NCBI GenBank assembly: GCA_948470475.1
Contig: OX419346.1
Span: forward strand, 3,939,231-4,003,230
Direction of reading: 5' to 3'
Length of the DNA: 64,000 nt
Source of the DNA: Galaxea fascicularis
Taxonomy: Eukaryota > Cnidaria > Anthozoa > Scleractinia > Euphylliidae
The notes beneath the pieces are model-generated. The model was not told where the DNA came from. It searched no databases and saw only the letters and a list, made by a program, of their open reading frames with translations. Position 1 is the stretch's first letter; the number at the start of each line of letters is the position of its first letter. This document shows, piece by piece, positions 1 to 12,200 of the stretch. The translations under genes were made by a program, and so were the position numbers.

Positions 1-3000
1 GCTCACAACTCGGCGAAAACTTTCCCCGACAAGGGAGGGGATAGGAATACGAAATGGCATGCTCACCGCCCAGGGAGAGAGATGTTCGGGCAAATCCCCT
101 TTCAATCTCACATCCCTTCGGTCACTCTTTCATTATAAATTAATTGAAAGGAAACAGATGCGGCGCTCTCTCTTTTGACCCTGCGATTTGATTGGTGGAA
201 ATTTGACAGGATGTCATTAGACGGTGGGTTACGGACGGCGCTCCTTTGTTTTGGTGGCAGGCTCAAAATACGTGATAGTGAATTTGACGTGTGTATGCCG
301 AACAAAAAATATCAGCCAATCAGACGTCGAGGATTCGCTAACTAATTAGAATTATTTATCAAATCTTTTTTTATCGCAATATTGTTTTGAATGAGGCCCA
401 GTAAAGCCGATATGCACCTGCTTTTGAGGGACTTGAGAATATTTTTTATCGACAGAAAATTTCCTTTTAGTTTTGGAATTAAAGTTCGACACCCAGGGAT
501 ATATTTTCTCGAAGAACAAGAAATGGAGTTAAGCTCTTTGGGCGAAACTAAAATGCTAGTCTAGTCAGAAACTTATTCATTTGTATGCGTAAAGAAATGA
601 ATTCCACTTTGCGTCGCTGTTTATTTACTATTTCCACAGCTATGGCAGTTTTCTTTCATAAAATCGGGAAGGCAACGTACTGTCTTGGAGCCAAAATATT
701 TGTAGCAAAAGGCAGTACAACATGTGTAGTCGTTAGAAAGCTTTGAATTGGAAATTTAGGGTTTCTGGCGATGACACTTTCGGAGACTGCAAGTGTAATT
801 TTAGTTCGCTCCACAAAAGCGTGTTTCCTTCTGCTACAGCTCCAGACAGAGAAGAATTTTGCCTTCAGAAAATATCACTAGGGTTTTTCCTAATCTTCTG
901 AAATCCATGGCAGATCTTCACTGACTAAAGAGTTTTTCGAGGGAAGGAAAATGAAAACACTTTGATCGTGTCGCTTAGAAACATGGAAGGAAAACAAAAT
1001 GAAACGCCACAGAAAAATACAGCACCGAAAAGGCACTGTAAAATAAGGCGGCAGTTAAAGCGCAGACCTTCGAACAATTTCCTGTGACAAGAGAAATAAA
1101 TACTCTTCGTTTTTGATACGAATTTTCGGCCAAATTTAAGCATTATTTTGGCTCGAGGGAACTGGCGCCTGGATTCTATTTGAGAGATTTTTCTTGCCGA
1201 TTTTTCTGTATTTTTACTACGCATGGTCGATCTGTAGTTGTCATTCCAAGCTTTTCGTCTTTGCAGCATTGAGTGTTCCTCATCGACACATAGTTTTGAA
1301 ACTTTGTTATGGATAGTTTACGAGTGGAAAGATATACTGCCTCAATATTTCACTATTTGCAAGTATGTGTGCTGTGTAATTTCAAGCATTTCGACAAGGA
1401 AATAGAATAAATTCACCAACCGGCGCTATTTAATTCTGGAATATTGTTGAAGACTTTTTGAGAAGTAATAGAAATCTTAGGCCCTAAGCTATATTCAAAT
1501 TTTGAGCCGAGAACAGAGGATAATGTTTAACTGTTATTACTCAAAACTCGCTGGCTTGAAAGACCTCGTTCCCCGTGCTTGCTGTATTGTGGAATTTGAA
1601 ATTTGCAGTGATGTCTAGATACCTGTCTGTTCCCTGTAAAATTTAGTATTCCAAGCTGCACCAAAAGCTTGGAGGAATGTATCAGGGCTTTTTCAACCAC
1701 TTACCTTAAATATTGCGCTATGTATTTGAAGACAAGACCTACTAGATGTACCTTAATTGTTCTAAATCATGTCCTCCAAGAATTTGGACTTTATTTGTGC
1801 AATGTTGATAATTGTGACCGAAGTGCATACGAAGAGTCTCAAGCTGGTTTAGCAGCTACAAAAAGAGTAGTTCTTGAAAACTGTATAGCATACACCGAGG
1901 CCTAGGTTTTAACGAAACGAATAGCTCCAGGGATAACCTTGACAAAACCGCTTCGATTGGACTCTCGAATGTGGTGGACATCAGCTGAACTTCGAGTGCG
2001 TAACGCCATTTGATTCTTTGCACAACGATTATTTTGATAGGAAAATTGTAGTTTGTTATTATTTACGTGCCCATAATATTTTCGCATTTCCTTGCAAAAT
2101 TTTAAAGCTAATTTTCCCCTCATGGTGACTTCTTGTAAACGAAGCAAACCAAAGCTTTGGCAAGGAACAAGACATCGCATGTGAAATGGAGGGAATTAGA
2201 ACTGAGCCTCGCTTGAGCTCGCTGTGCACAGACAGGCCTAAAAAAATTATCTATTTTAACAAAAGTAAAATAAGGCTGCATTGACATTAAAATAAAGCTT
2301 ATAAGATCCTCTTCATTATGTTTATAAACAGAACCCGGAATACCTCAGAAATCCATTGGTTTCCCGGTCAAAGTGAGAAGAAACGATGTAACTTAATGTC
2401 GCCATTTTCACGATGTGCCTGGAGCTTAACCTCTGCGATTTCCGATCGATGCTTTCAAGAGGAAGGTAAAATTCTCTCAAAACTGATGAATTCCCAGAGA
2501 ACAAAGACAGTTCTTTAATGATATCCAAACTTTGATCGCCAATTGAATCTTGCAACGAAGGAAAAGGATTTTACACGTTACCTCTTGCAAACCTTCACCC
2601 GCCATTGTTGTCACTAGATGACGATGGAAAAAATAGCTGCGTATGCAAAACAAACCATGAAAAGAATTCGTTGTTGGTTCTTATTCTTCTTTCTTCGAGC
2701 ATTCAACGGTTTGTAATTCAAAAGAAATTGTTGCTGTTGGGGCGTCATTCAACCCTGGATCGAGGAGTTCCTGTTTCTATACCTGAATAAAGTTTTCCTC
2801 GGCAAATGAGGGTTTTTGCAGCATGTCATAAGTTAAAACTGATTGTTGGGTTAGGTTACAAGCAAGCAAACAATTTTCCCAGCTATAGAAGCAGTTACTT
2901 TCTCTAAAAGACCCTCAGTTGTATAGACATTTGACACTGAAGAAAAGGTATAAAAACTTAACTTGTTTTTAAGGTAATTCTTGAGTAAAGAAAACGTACG

Positions 3001-3750
3001 CCAAGATAAAGAATTCATGTGTACAACAACATTCGTAGATGACACTTTATTTCACTCTTCGAGTTATAGCAACACACAAACGTTCTACTAAGGAAGTAAA
3101 TTTGCTGACAAAGGTCTAATTCTTTCGCTGTATTTACAAGCCATGCTTCCATTACTCCTACGCACAAAATAATCTATAATGTTCATTTGTTCTTCCGGGA
3201 TTGACCCGGCGTTGGCAGTTCCTTGATCGACTGAATCTGCAAGAGTTGAGTCAAGATCAAATCTCGATCATTACATTCTTGAGTAAGAGCTTGTGGCCCA
3301 TAACCACAACCCTAGATATCGGGCCATTTTCTGTACCGCATGGTCTATTTAAGTGCTAAGTTCCCAGGAAAGGAATTTATCCGCTTTCAGAACAATTTTC
3401 CAAGAAAAGGGAACATGGTTAGAAGTTACGGACGTCAACAAATCGTCCTTAGCGCGATTTACCATCTGAGAAGGAGACGTGTCGTAGTGGTTAACATCCA
3501 CAATTTCCTAGTATCTGGCTACATGTTATTAAGGATTTAACAGTAAACTAAGCGGTATTTACAGCCAGAATTTGTCCGTGCCTTATGTCATTTTAAGTTC
3601 TCTTTTGATGGTTACCAAAATAGATGTACTCGGCGTGGCTAGCATTCCACGGAACGAAAACGAAAAACAGATTCGAATAACAGCCTTGCCTCTTGGTTCA
3701 ACCCTGGAACTAAAGCGTTTCTCTTTCGCGATGAAGGATCGATCGCGTTG
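1..3750. other. Gene-poor AT-rich stretch
   Basis: I read both strands and found no convincing gene. Open frames are under 115 codons, mostly lack a good ATG context, and overlap open frames on the other strand. I recognise no transposon end, tRNA or tandem array. Unseen small exons of a spliced gene remain possible. Confidence 0.5.
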
Positions 3751-4120
3751 GAGATGTTTAATAACGCTCTCCTGCATACCGGAGGCATTGAAGAACAAGC
3801 GTTTATCGTAGTTTAGTTCCAGCTTGATTAACTGCGATTGGAAGCTGAAGAAAGCTGCAGCTATGGTGCCGCAAGGAGCGAAGTGTTAGGGAGTCACCAA
3901 ACATGCCGTGTATTAGCCGCTCGCCGTGTTATGGTAAACTCCTAAGAGATATCGATCGTCTGCGCACTGTTCACGGACATGGAACAACGGATATTTGCTC
4001 TTAAGTTAGCCGTAAATTAGATGGTCGTTAGTGTTTTCTCACTACTTTAACTGGGCGTTAGTTCAGAGCCGCCGAAGGACTCGCCCGCTCTCACTGCCCG
4101 TGCAACGGTTTCTGTCCGCG

Positions 4121-4363
4121 TCACATGAGGACTCTAAAAGCAATGAACAAGGCTATGTAAAATGCTCTCAAGGCGAGTCCTTCTTCATCCTCCTGTCTCC
4201 GTCTTTGCTGATAGCTAAGTTCCACTTTATCTCCGATTTCTGCCAACTGCTCCGCGACTTCAGATACTATGAGGGAGTTGTTCAAGTCGCCATTAAAAGG
4301 AACCGGTGTTGGAGCCTGAGGCTGTACGAAGCCGCGGCGAGTAGGAGATGATTCCTTGCACAT
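4121..4363 (-). CDS. BH3-only-like apoptosis regulator with hydrophobic C-terminal tail
   Basis: This 80-residue protein carries a near-ideal BH3 motif at residues 36-51 (VAEQLAEIGDKVELSY). The hydrophobic positions are V36, L40, I43 and V47, and the invariant G44-D45 pair is present, the pattern of BIM, BAK and BIK. Residues 63-80 are mostly hydrophobic (LALRAFYIALFIAFRVLM) and could act as a mitochondrial or ER tail anchor. The basic/acidic linker between them resembles the region after BH3 in BIM. BH3-only proteins bind the groove of pro-survival BCL-2 proteins and trigger apoptosis, and cnidarians are known to have them. The ATG is the first after an in-frame TAG and has a purine at -3. 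A TATA-like box lies about 260 bp upstream on the same strand. An upstream non-coding or coding exon cannot be excluded. The motif is clear; function and completeness are inferred. Confidence 0.68.
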   Translation of the reverse strand: MCKESSPTRRGFVQPQAPTPVPFNGDLNNSLIVSEVAEQLAEIGDKVELSYQQRRRQEDEEGLALRAFYIALFIAFRVLM

Positions 4364-4623
4364 TGCTGAATCGCTCTGATACGTATATGATTTTCTTGCG
4401 CAAAAACCCAGGCTTGTGTTTGCTGCAACGATGTCGAGCTACTTGAACCGCACACTGCGTTAACACGCGGGTCAGATCGATGCAAACACGTGGGAATGAC
4501 TCACCGGCAATATTTTTGATGCGAAAAAAATGCCTCTTCTGGCCGGCGTGCAATAACGCTGTTATTAAATGGCCTCGAAGGAGTATCTCGCTTCAGAGGA
4601 ACTGCCCAACTGGGTGTTTACCG

Positions 4624-4631
4624 TTTATATA
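4624..4631 (-). promoter_or_regulatory. TATA-like box upstream of the BH3-only gene
   Basis: The minus strand reads TATATAAA here, about 260 bp upstream of the ATG at 4363. This would place a start site near 4595-4600 and leave a 5' leader of roughly 235 nt. The only support is the motif and its distance. Confidence 0.35.
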
Positions 4632-7370
4632 GACTGGAAAGAATTCTTCGATTGCAAATTTGCAAGTTGAAGATCCGGCAACCACACGCGGACGTCAAAA
4701 CGATGTTCGCCTTCGATGCTCACCAACCATGCTAAGAAATTTTCATTGCGTGTGTCTTGCTTACGTAATGGTTCGACTGTTGCAACCTGATTGGTGGATG
4801 TCCGATGTGGAAGCGGTTGATTGTAGGAGCCAGAGCGCGCGAATGGCTCACGCGAAACAGATTGGAGGGAAATATTAATTGTAATAACTTTCACAAAGGG
4901 GGTTTTCCAGAACTTCCCGGCTGGAAAATGGAAATTATCACCGGTCAACACATTTCCCTCCATCGATGCCGCCACTGAACCACAAACTTGCCGTGACCAA
5001 GGGTGTCAGTTTAAGTGTTGTCTAAACCTCTAGAAAGCATGCAATTGCCTGCATTTCAGCCGGAAACTGATTAATGGCTGAATTTTCTAAGATTATTTTT
5101 TTAACGTTTCGGATCCATTGTATCGTAAACTCTGTGTAAGAAAAGTCGATGACGCAGTTCTATCCGTGCTCGCAGTGAAGAAAAATCAGACCGAAAATGA
5201 AACACAAATATTTAGCCGCGATTTGCGCCTTTAATTTGTCGCGAAGCTGAACGGGTAAGAATAGGAAGGGAGACCTCCACGCTATGCGGCAAAAACTTGA
5301 AATATAAAAATATTGATAACGGAACACCCGTTCACCTCACGTACTACCTCACATGTGCGTGTTATGCTGTCGTCTATCGTGCTGTGAAGGCCACCGGCGA
5401 GCGCCTCATGTGATATGAATAATTTACACGCACACTGGACTTCGACATGTCAGCCCGCGCGAGTTCGCGCGAGGAAATTTTACAAAGTTCCCGGATTAAG
5501 AGAGCACGTTCAAATGAATGATAAATGTTTCAGTCACTTTTCTGGAAACAAAAGCTGGCTGCGTTTAGCTTGTTTGAGGCTAGTCTAACATTGGGTAACT
5601 TGCTCTAGGTGACGTTTTACAGATATGAGCTGCAAAATTAAAAATAATCGAGCCCTCGGGGGATCTATTGAAGTGTAGAAAATTACTTGTCTCTTGCAGC
5701 AAAATCAACTCGTTTGCGCTACGGCCGCAGCCACAGCTGAAACTGACTCGGAATAAAAGTATGCCGCATTCGAGGAAAAATAACAAGCAATCTGCGGATT
5801 TACAACAAAGGATTATTTGCATCTTTACCGATATTGCACAGGTTTGCATAATTAGCTTTCGGTCTCGAGGTCAAATCGTGCATGATATTTGAATAAGTTA
5901 ATAGGAAAATGAAGGTGATTCTGAGAACCTTTACTTAAGAAAACAGCTTTAAAGTGGTATGGAACATTTGTGTTTTTTATATCATTATTTTTTAAAGGGT
6001 TATTCTGCTTTTATTTTTAGTCAGCTACATCAAGATTTTTTGTAAATAATCTCCAACCTAAAATCTGCATAAAAAAGCAATTCCGGCAGGCCCCTAGATA
6101 CATTGAGTCAAATATAAAAGCCGACTGCAGCATCCTATGATTAAGAATTTTGCTTACTTCCTCGGCTTATTAAATTTGCTATTCACAAAAAAGAGATGGT
6201 TTGGCATTTGGTGAGAAGCTAAGCTTCTTTGGCTTCCTGAAAGAGACGACATCACAGAAGAGAGCTTCTTTTTTTGTTTATAATGCTTGCGAGTCTCTCC
6301 AGAATACAAATGAAACAGTTCTTGCATAGAAGTTTTGTTCATTATCATATCAAGTTCTCCCTTATTAACTTATCGCACACTCTGTAAGCTTCAATGAAAT
6401 AGAGATGGTTCTTTTCGTTAATGGCAGCGTATTGATATGCTTTGATATTCAAATAAGTAGAGGCTTATGAATCAATCCTATAAAATTGCTTAATTGCGGT
6501 CTCTTGAAAGGTGCGCGAAAGACCTTTGTTCGCCCGCAACTAAGCAATTGATAAATATTTTATTGACGGGTATAAAGAAATGTTTTCCGGTTCTAGTGCC
6601 TGCACAATAAGCATGCCAATTAAATGTCTCGTTGTCTTACAAAATAACGCATGTATTTCTATAATGATTTTTTGGACTTTGTCCAGCTTACAAGTATATT
6701 TCTGCTCGCCGCACTGATTCGGGTCGCTTATTATTTTTTTCTCATTTTCTTTGAACAATACAGTTGACAACAATACATTTAACTAACGTTGAAACAAAGT
6801 GAAAAACAAAATGCCTTATGGTATTTCTCATGAACATCTTTGTACTGAACAACAAATATAATTCTTTACATGCAAATAAAATGAATGAGAGTCATTTTAT
6901 TTTTAAGGACACGACTTAATGAATTAAAAGAAAAACGTTTCCAGGCTGCAATTCTTTTTTCCGCTTCGTCCCGTGACAAAAGACAATCGCAAATAGTTTC
7001 AATGCACAATTTAAGCACTTAGAAAGCTGCAAAAAATATATCAAGGTTTCATCGTTGCAAAAGCGCTGTTTTTATCGATACAGATCGCATGACAGTACCA
7101 AGACTTCGAGTCCGATTCAAGCGCCTGAACAATTGATATTGTCTTTCATATGATCTTCCAGCTTCCTATTGCAAACATTCAACCAGTAAAACGTCAAATT
7201 ATTTAGGGTTACCGAGAAATGAGACGGTTACTTGCTTTTTCATTCCAGTGGTCACAGATGCAAGGAATTTTGCCTGCCCACGTACTCAAATTTTATACCA
7301 CCTGTAACTGACGAGTAAATATTTCACCATTACAGCTGGTTGTGCGTAAATTATTGATCAGCGAAAGTCG
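4632..7370. other. No gene recognised
   Basis: The first part is CpG-richer than the surroundings and could be the promoter region of the BH3-only gene. A minus-strand frame at 4625-4975 opens with GTG and matches nothing I know. The rest is AT-rich with no recognisable exon, RNA gene or transposon end. Confidence 0.4.
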
Positions 7371-7512
7371 TGAGCTTGAGCAACGAGGACGGCAGCGGCA
7401 ACGAAAGCGTCACAAAACAATAGGATTAATGAGCAAAAACAATCGCTTTGCACGTGCGTTTACAAGGTTACATTTTGGTCCATTTCTTTGCCGTCTTCTT
7501 CAAAAAAGCAGC
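7371..7512 (+). mobile_element. Partial copy of the GGGAGCTTAAG MITE family
   Basis: It begins GAGCTTGAGCAACGAGGACG and follows the left part of the complete copy that starts at once downstream, including shared stretches such as CACGTGCGTTTACA. It stops abruptly where the next copy begins, so it is a truncated first unit of a head-to-tail pair. Confidence 0.6.
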
Positions 7513-7889
7513 AGGGAGCTTAAGGAACGACGACGACGAAGACGGCCACGAGAACGCCACAAAACAATGGGATTAATAAGCTAAAACAATACTCTGCACG
7601 TGCGTTTTACATTTTGGTACATTTCTTCGCCGACCTCTGCGAAACAACAACGTGAAATGACCAAATTTTGGGTTTTCTCGAGAACGTGAGCGCATGATGG
7701 CAAGTTTTTCTTTCGTTTTCTTTCTTTTAACACCGTTCACAGTAATTTAGATCCTGGACAGCTCGCCCGGCATTTTTCACGTTAGACAAATTGGAGAAAT
7801 TCATGTTGCTAAAGAGTTTCAAAAACGAGAAGTTACATTCTGAAATGACGTTTTCGTTGCCGTCATCGTCGTCGTTGCTTAAGCTCCCT
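7513..7889. mobile_element. MITE of the GGGAGCTTAAG family, complete copy
   Basis: The element is 377 bp. The left end AGGGAGCTTAAGGAACGACG is mirrored by the right end, whose complement reads AGGGAGCTTAAGCAACGACG. Inside are shared blocks (GTACATTTCTTCGCCG, CAACGTGAAATGACC) also seen in the copies at 42.4 and 50.1-50.8 kb. It has no coding capacity, so it is a non-autonomous DNA element. Confidence 0.8.
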
Positions 7890-9050
7890 ATCAGTTGACT
7901 CTATTGTTGACATTTTCGGATTAAGTTTTGCGTATACTCCTCGGTAAAATAACCTGTCATGTTAAATTTCTGCTAAGCCAAGGATATTTAGCGATGACTT
8001 TCAAATCTCTGTTCAGTTCTGCGCGCTCGACTTAAATGAGAACCTTTTCGAGTTTCAAGTTTTGGTTTGTTCTATTTTTGTTTTGTTTTTCTATAACAAA
8101 AAATCAGTCGGTAAAACTAAGATGATGTTATCAGATGACTTCCAGCAAGAAGAGCAGTTATCTTTTTTTCAGTGCTTTCTTGGGCCGTTTCTTCAGAACA
8201 CTCACGGAGGTTGTCGAGATGCAACATGAGTTTCAATCCACTTTTACTCTTTCCGTCCAACAACAGAAAATTGTTGACATTTCAGTGCATTGAAACACTC
8301 TTTGGTAACAAAACCAGACGGCGTACGTGTTTTTGCATACATTTACGACGGATAATAGAATCATTGCATCAACTTGGGAAATGAAAAGACCATTTCAAGT
8401 TTTACGGTCGATTGATCTAATCTAATATTTAGGGTCAACGGTCCGATTTACCCGGTTAATCTGCATTTAATGCTAGTGCAGTATTTAAAAGGCTTCTTAG
8501 GGAAAAAACTGAAAAAGTTTAGCGCGTGTTTTGAAGAGAACTACGCTTACAATTACAGTATTTCTGATAAAAAATGTCCTGGAAAATAACATGACTGGCA
8601 TAGAATGAAATGTCCATTAGAACACTCGCCATTTTTGGTCTAAACTGGACGCAATGATATTTCGCTTAAAAGTTTAGTTTACAGGGATGGTGCCGGGATC
8701 AAGAAAGAACATGCGTATGCGGTATTTTATACCCACTCCTTAAAACTTTCTCTTTGTCGCTAATAGGAGAAAAAGGTGTAAATAAAGGTTGTTGTTGTTG
8801 TTGAATTGTGAAACTATATGCTTTGCAACTCACGTCGGTATATATAGTGGGTATTGGAAGCTTTGAGACCCCTAAGGAAAAATATCATTCAAGAAATCTT
8901 CGAAGGGGGTCTTACAGCATTTGAATATAAATAACAAAAACAATATTTTAAAATGCCCAGGGATAAACTGAGTAGTTGCGATTCACTTTTCAACTTCACA
9001 CACTTACATTTCAAAAAGAGTATAAATAATTATGTTTTACAGAGAAGACA
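7890..9050. other. Non-coding stretch with a short GTT tract
   Basis: A (GTT)n tract at 8788-8803 follows AAATAAAG. This resembles the 3' tail of a degraded non-LTR element, but no coding remnant precedes it. Nothing else is recognisable. Confidence 0.35.
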
Positions 9051-9062
9051 GTGGCACTGGAG

Positions 9063-9287
9063 ATGGCTGCGTGGGATATCAACACTTCAAAACATGGCCA
9101 TCGCCCAGAATGTTCTGCGAACAGTCTGTTCTACAGCTTAGGCAGATGGAATACTGCTGATATGGGTGCCAACCCACACCGGTATGACGATTTTGTCGAG
9201 TTTCGACATTTGTCGCACGTAAATCCGGAGACGTTTGTAAGCACGCATGCGTATGAAACTATACGAAGCAATAGATACAGTTGTTAG
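9063..9287 (+). CDS. Possible small or terminal coding exon, unknown
   Basis: An acceptor-like TATGTTTTACAG ends at 9042. It is followed by an open frame with ATG at 9063 in a good context (GAGATGG), giving 74 residues with a balanced, protein-like composition and ending SNRYSC. A second frame through the same stretch is also open for 38 codons, which weakens the case. I recognise no domain, and no partner exon or polyadenylation signal is obvious. It could be spurious. Confidence 0.2.
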   Translation: MAAWDINTSKHGHRPECSANSLFYSLGRWNTADMGANPHRYDDFVEFRHLSHVNPETFVSTHAYETIRSNRYSC

Positions 9288-9289
9288 TT

Positions 9290-12200
9290 GCACACTGTGC
9301 AGGCCCACAACTTGCAAACAGCTGAACGCTGCAGTTTGTTTCTATGTACTGATCCACACTTTATTCGACCCTTCCGATTTCTTTGTTAGAGTAACCACTG
9401 TCGCAAATGCCTACAGTTTCCTTCTGAAGATTGACATCCAATGGCTTAAACAACGAGACTCGCTGTACTGTATATCAGATGGACCGAATTTTCTGGGGCA
9501 TTGTTTTCGCATCACGTACCACAACAATTAGAAGCGGATGGAAAACAGGTGTAAGCGAGAGGAAGAGGTCTGCGCTCCGTGTAGTTTCTCTGTACACAAA
9601 AGACGAGTTTATATTAAGCAGTTTGTTTTAATATTTGGTTTGCACATGCTGTGTAACACGTTCTTGGTTTAAGCTGCTGCGTGTTGAACCTTGTTTATGG
9701 CAGCAATTTAAGGGCAAAACAATTGCTCAGCCCTAAAGCTGTTTTACCAAGAATTTGAAATAACGCGGAATTTTGAATTGAAAGGTGATCTTCAAATAGA
9801 GGTATACAGACTCTGAAAGAATTTCAAATGGACCGTCTCATATAAAATTCTATCGAATTCATTTAGGAGAAATGAGCGGCTACTGAAGCAGTTTTGAAAA
9901 ACGAGTCATGACTTGTGTCCTGTCTCATCCCAGTCACTAAGAGAAGACCAACCAATATGCAATCTGCAAATGTTCTTGGTTATTTGGTTATTAGTGACGT
10001 TGGCGCGCTATTTAACGATCGATCCGAGTTTTTCTGGAGCCAATTGACTTAAATACGTCTTTGATAAGAAAGGGCTATTTTAACCTCATTGAAAGCTATG
10101 GCTGGTTATCAAACTTAAAAGTCATCACAACAAAAGTTAATGAAACAGTTGTTGTCGGTTTCTCCTCCGAATAATTCAGACGAAACTATCGCATTATTAT
10201 GATACTTATGTTTTTGTTTTGTTTTGCTTTCGTCATTTTGGTAATTTGTTTGTTTCGAACTGCTTTAAATTTGATCAAATTTGAAAAGAAGGCATGTTTA
10301 ACGTATGTAACGCGATGCAAAATAGTAGCATATGAATATTTTTGAAGATCAGCCTCACAGACCTGAAGGAAAATATTCAAAGAGGCCATTATATTGTTGG
10401 TGCCGTACTTTATGTCCCCGTGGTGGTTCTGAAAAGCTTAAAGAAGGACACCAATTGATTCTTGCAATTTTAGTTTCAGGTCAGTTTATTTACGATAGCT
10501 TTGTAATGAAGAGTACTAGAGAGCCAGAAATCTTGTATAACAAACATATTCAATCGTAGAAATAAAGGTGATTGTTGTCTGTGGAATATTAATTAATTTT
10601 GTACATGTCGCAAAAACACTTCTTCTCAAACGTTTAGTAACCTCTTGATTTCTAGTCTCTGCAGACGTGGATGAAAATCAGATCTGCAATGCAATTTTCT
10701 TGACGCTTAATTCGATCATTGTCCTACGCAGGCGTCACTTCGTGTTTTTGTGGTCATTGAGCTAAGTTGCTTCCAATTAATTACATTTTAAGAACCATCG
10801 GCTGTATTAAGTGGACTAAATTTTGAGGAAATGTTGTCGAACTAGGAAGCTAAGACAGTTGAGGTAATCCTTATGGATTTTTCTAAACAAAAAATGTTGA
10901 AATGTATTAAGGAAATATACGAAAATTGATTGGTTCAGGGGACGTGCTCTTAGATAAACGTGCATAATAATAAATTTGTCAATTATTACACGCAGGGTAA
11001 GTCACGAGCGTACTTAAGCCCGATAATTATGCCATGTGAAAGGAATCATTCCTTTTAATTTAAAATCAAAGTTTAAAGTTTGAGGTGTTACCCCGTGGTT
11101 TCTTCAAGCATTCTCAAGTGCTCTAAAACTTCTCACGTGCTTGTGGCGGGTTATTTTCATTTCCTTGATACGACGGAAATTAAATAAATAAATAAATGGT
11201 CTTATATGCCTCATAAGGCTTTAGGAGGATGTGTGTTTATGTGTTAAACTATCACGATTCTCATCCGGGTGAGATCAAAATTAAGGGAGCGTGTCAATAA
11301 ATAAAAGAAAGGAGTAATTTTCCACAATACTGGTAACTGTATCCGCTTCCCTTTTCGAATGAGTTCATAAGTCAAAGTATGTGTTGCTGGTCTATTCTGC
11401 GTCGAAAGGGAATTCAAAAAAGTGACTTGATGTTTTTGAAGGTCACGATAACAAAACCAAGTTAATGTGCGAAAACCGTCTCTAAATCCCGCATGAGCAA
11501 ATACTGGCTGGGCTTGGGTCCATAACAGATTTAGAGCCTAACCAACAACTGGCCAAAAATTCACTAAGATTTCGTGTTCAATTTCATTATCCGATCTTTG
11601 AAAACTCAGAAGTGTGTCATATGGCACTCTTTCCACTAATATTTGTTTTGATATTTTCTCAGTGTGACGAACTCGTGCGCTCGGCTTATAATTACGCAGA
11701 TGGAACGCGTGCTAATTGTCACGTGTCTGAAGATCCACACACTTTTAATTTATAGCTGTGGGGTTGAATTAATAAGTATCTAGCTGGTACACATGAAGTG
11801 TAACACTGATATTGGGGTCATAAGTTCAAACTCTGTCACATAACCTCTCAAACGACTCATCATTTTATTGAAAATGGAAATTTGTGCATTCATGATAACC
11901 GACATGAAGCTTAATGTTTTGATATCGCTCACAATTACTTAACATCGCTTCGATGATACAGGCTGGTTGCTTAAATCCCGAGATTACTCAGCTCCGTGTA
12001 CCATGTTTGTAGCAATTCCATTATGGCAAGTATATTATTTGTTATTCATTTTATCCTGGAAGACATCTTGTCATTTTATTTGTAAATATGGTATTCTTCC
12101 GAAGACAGACGAGTCTGTAAAAAGTAACTAAAGATACGTCCCCATGACAACTGCTCTTCAGATATCGCGTTTCCTTGGCATGACAGTAACAATGCGGGTG

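Noticed and set aside
1669..1905. 78-codon plus-strand frame
   Set aside because: Begins with TTG, has no known domain, and lies in AT-rich DNA without supporting signals.
4625..4975. 116-codon minus-strand frame upstream of the BH3 gene
   Set aside because: Opens on GTG, shows no domain, and no good donor joins it in frame to the BH3 exon. The TATA-like box overlaps its end.
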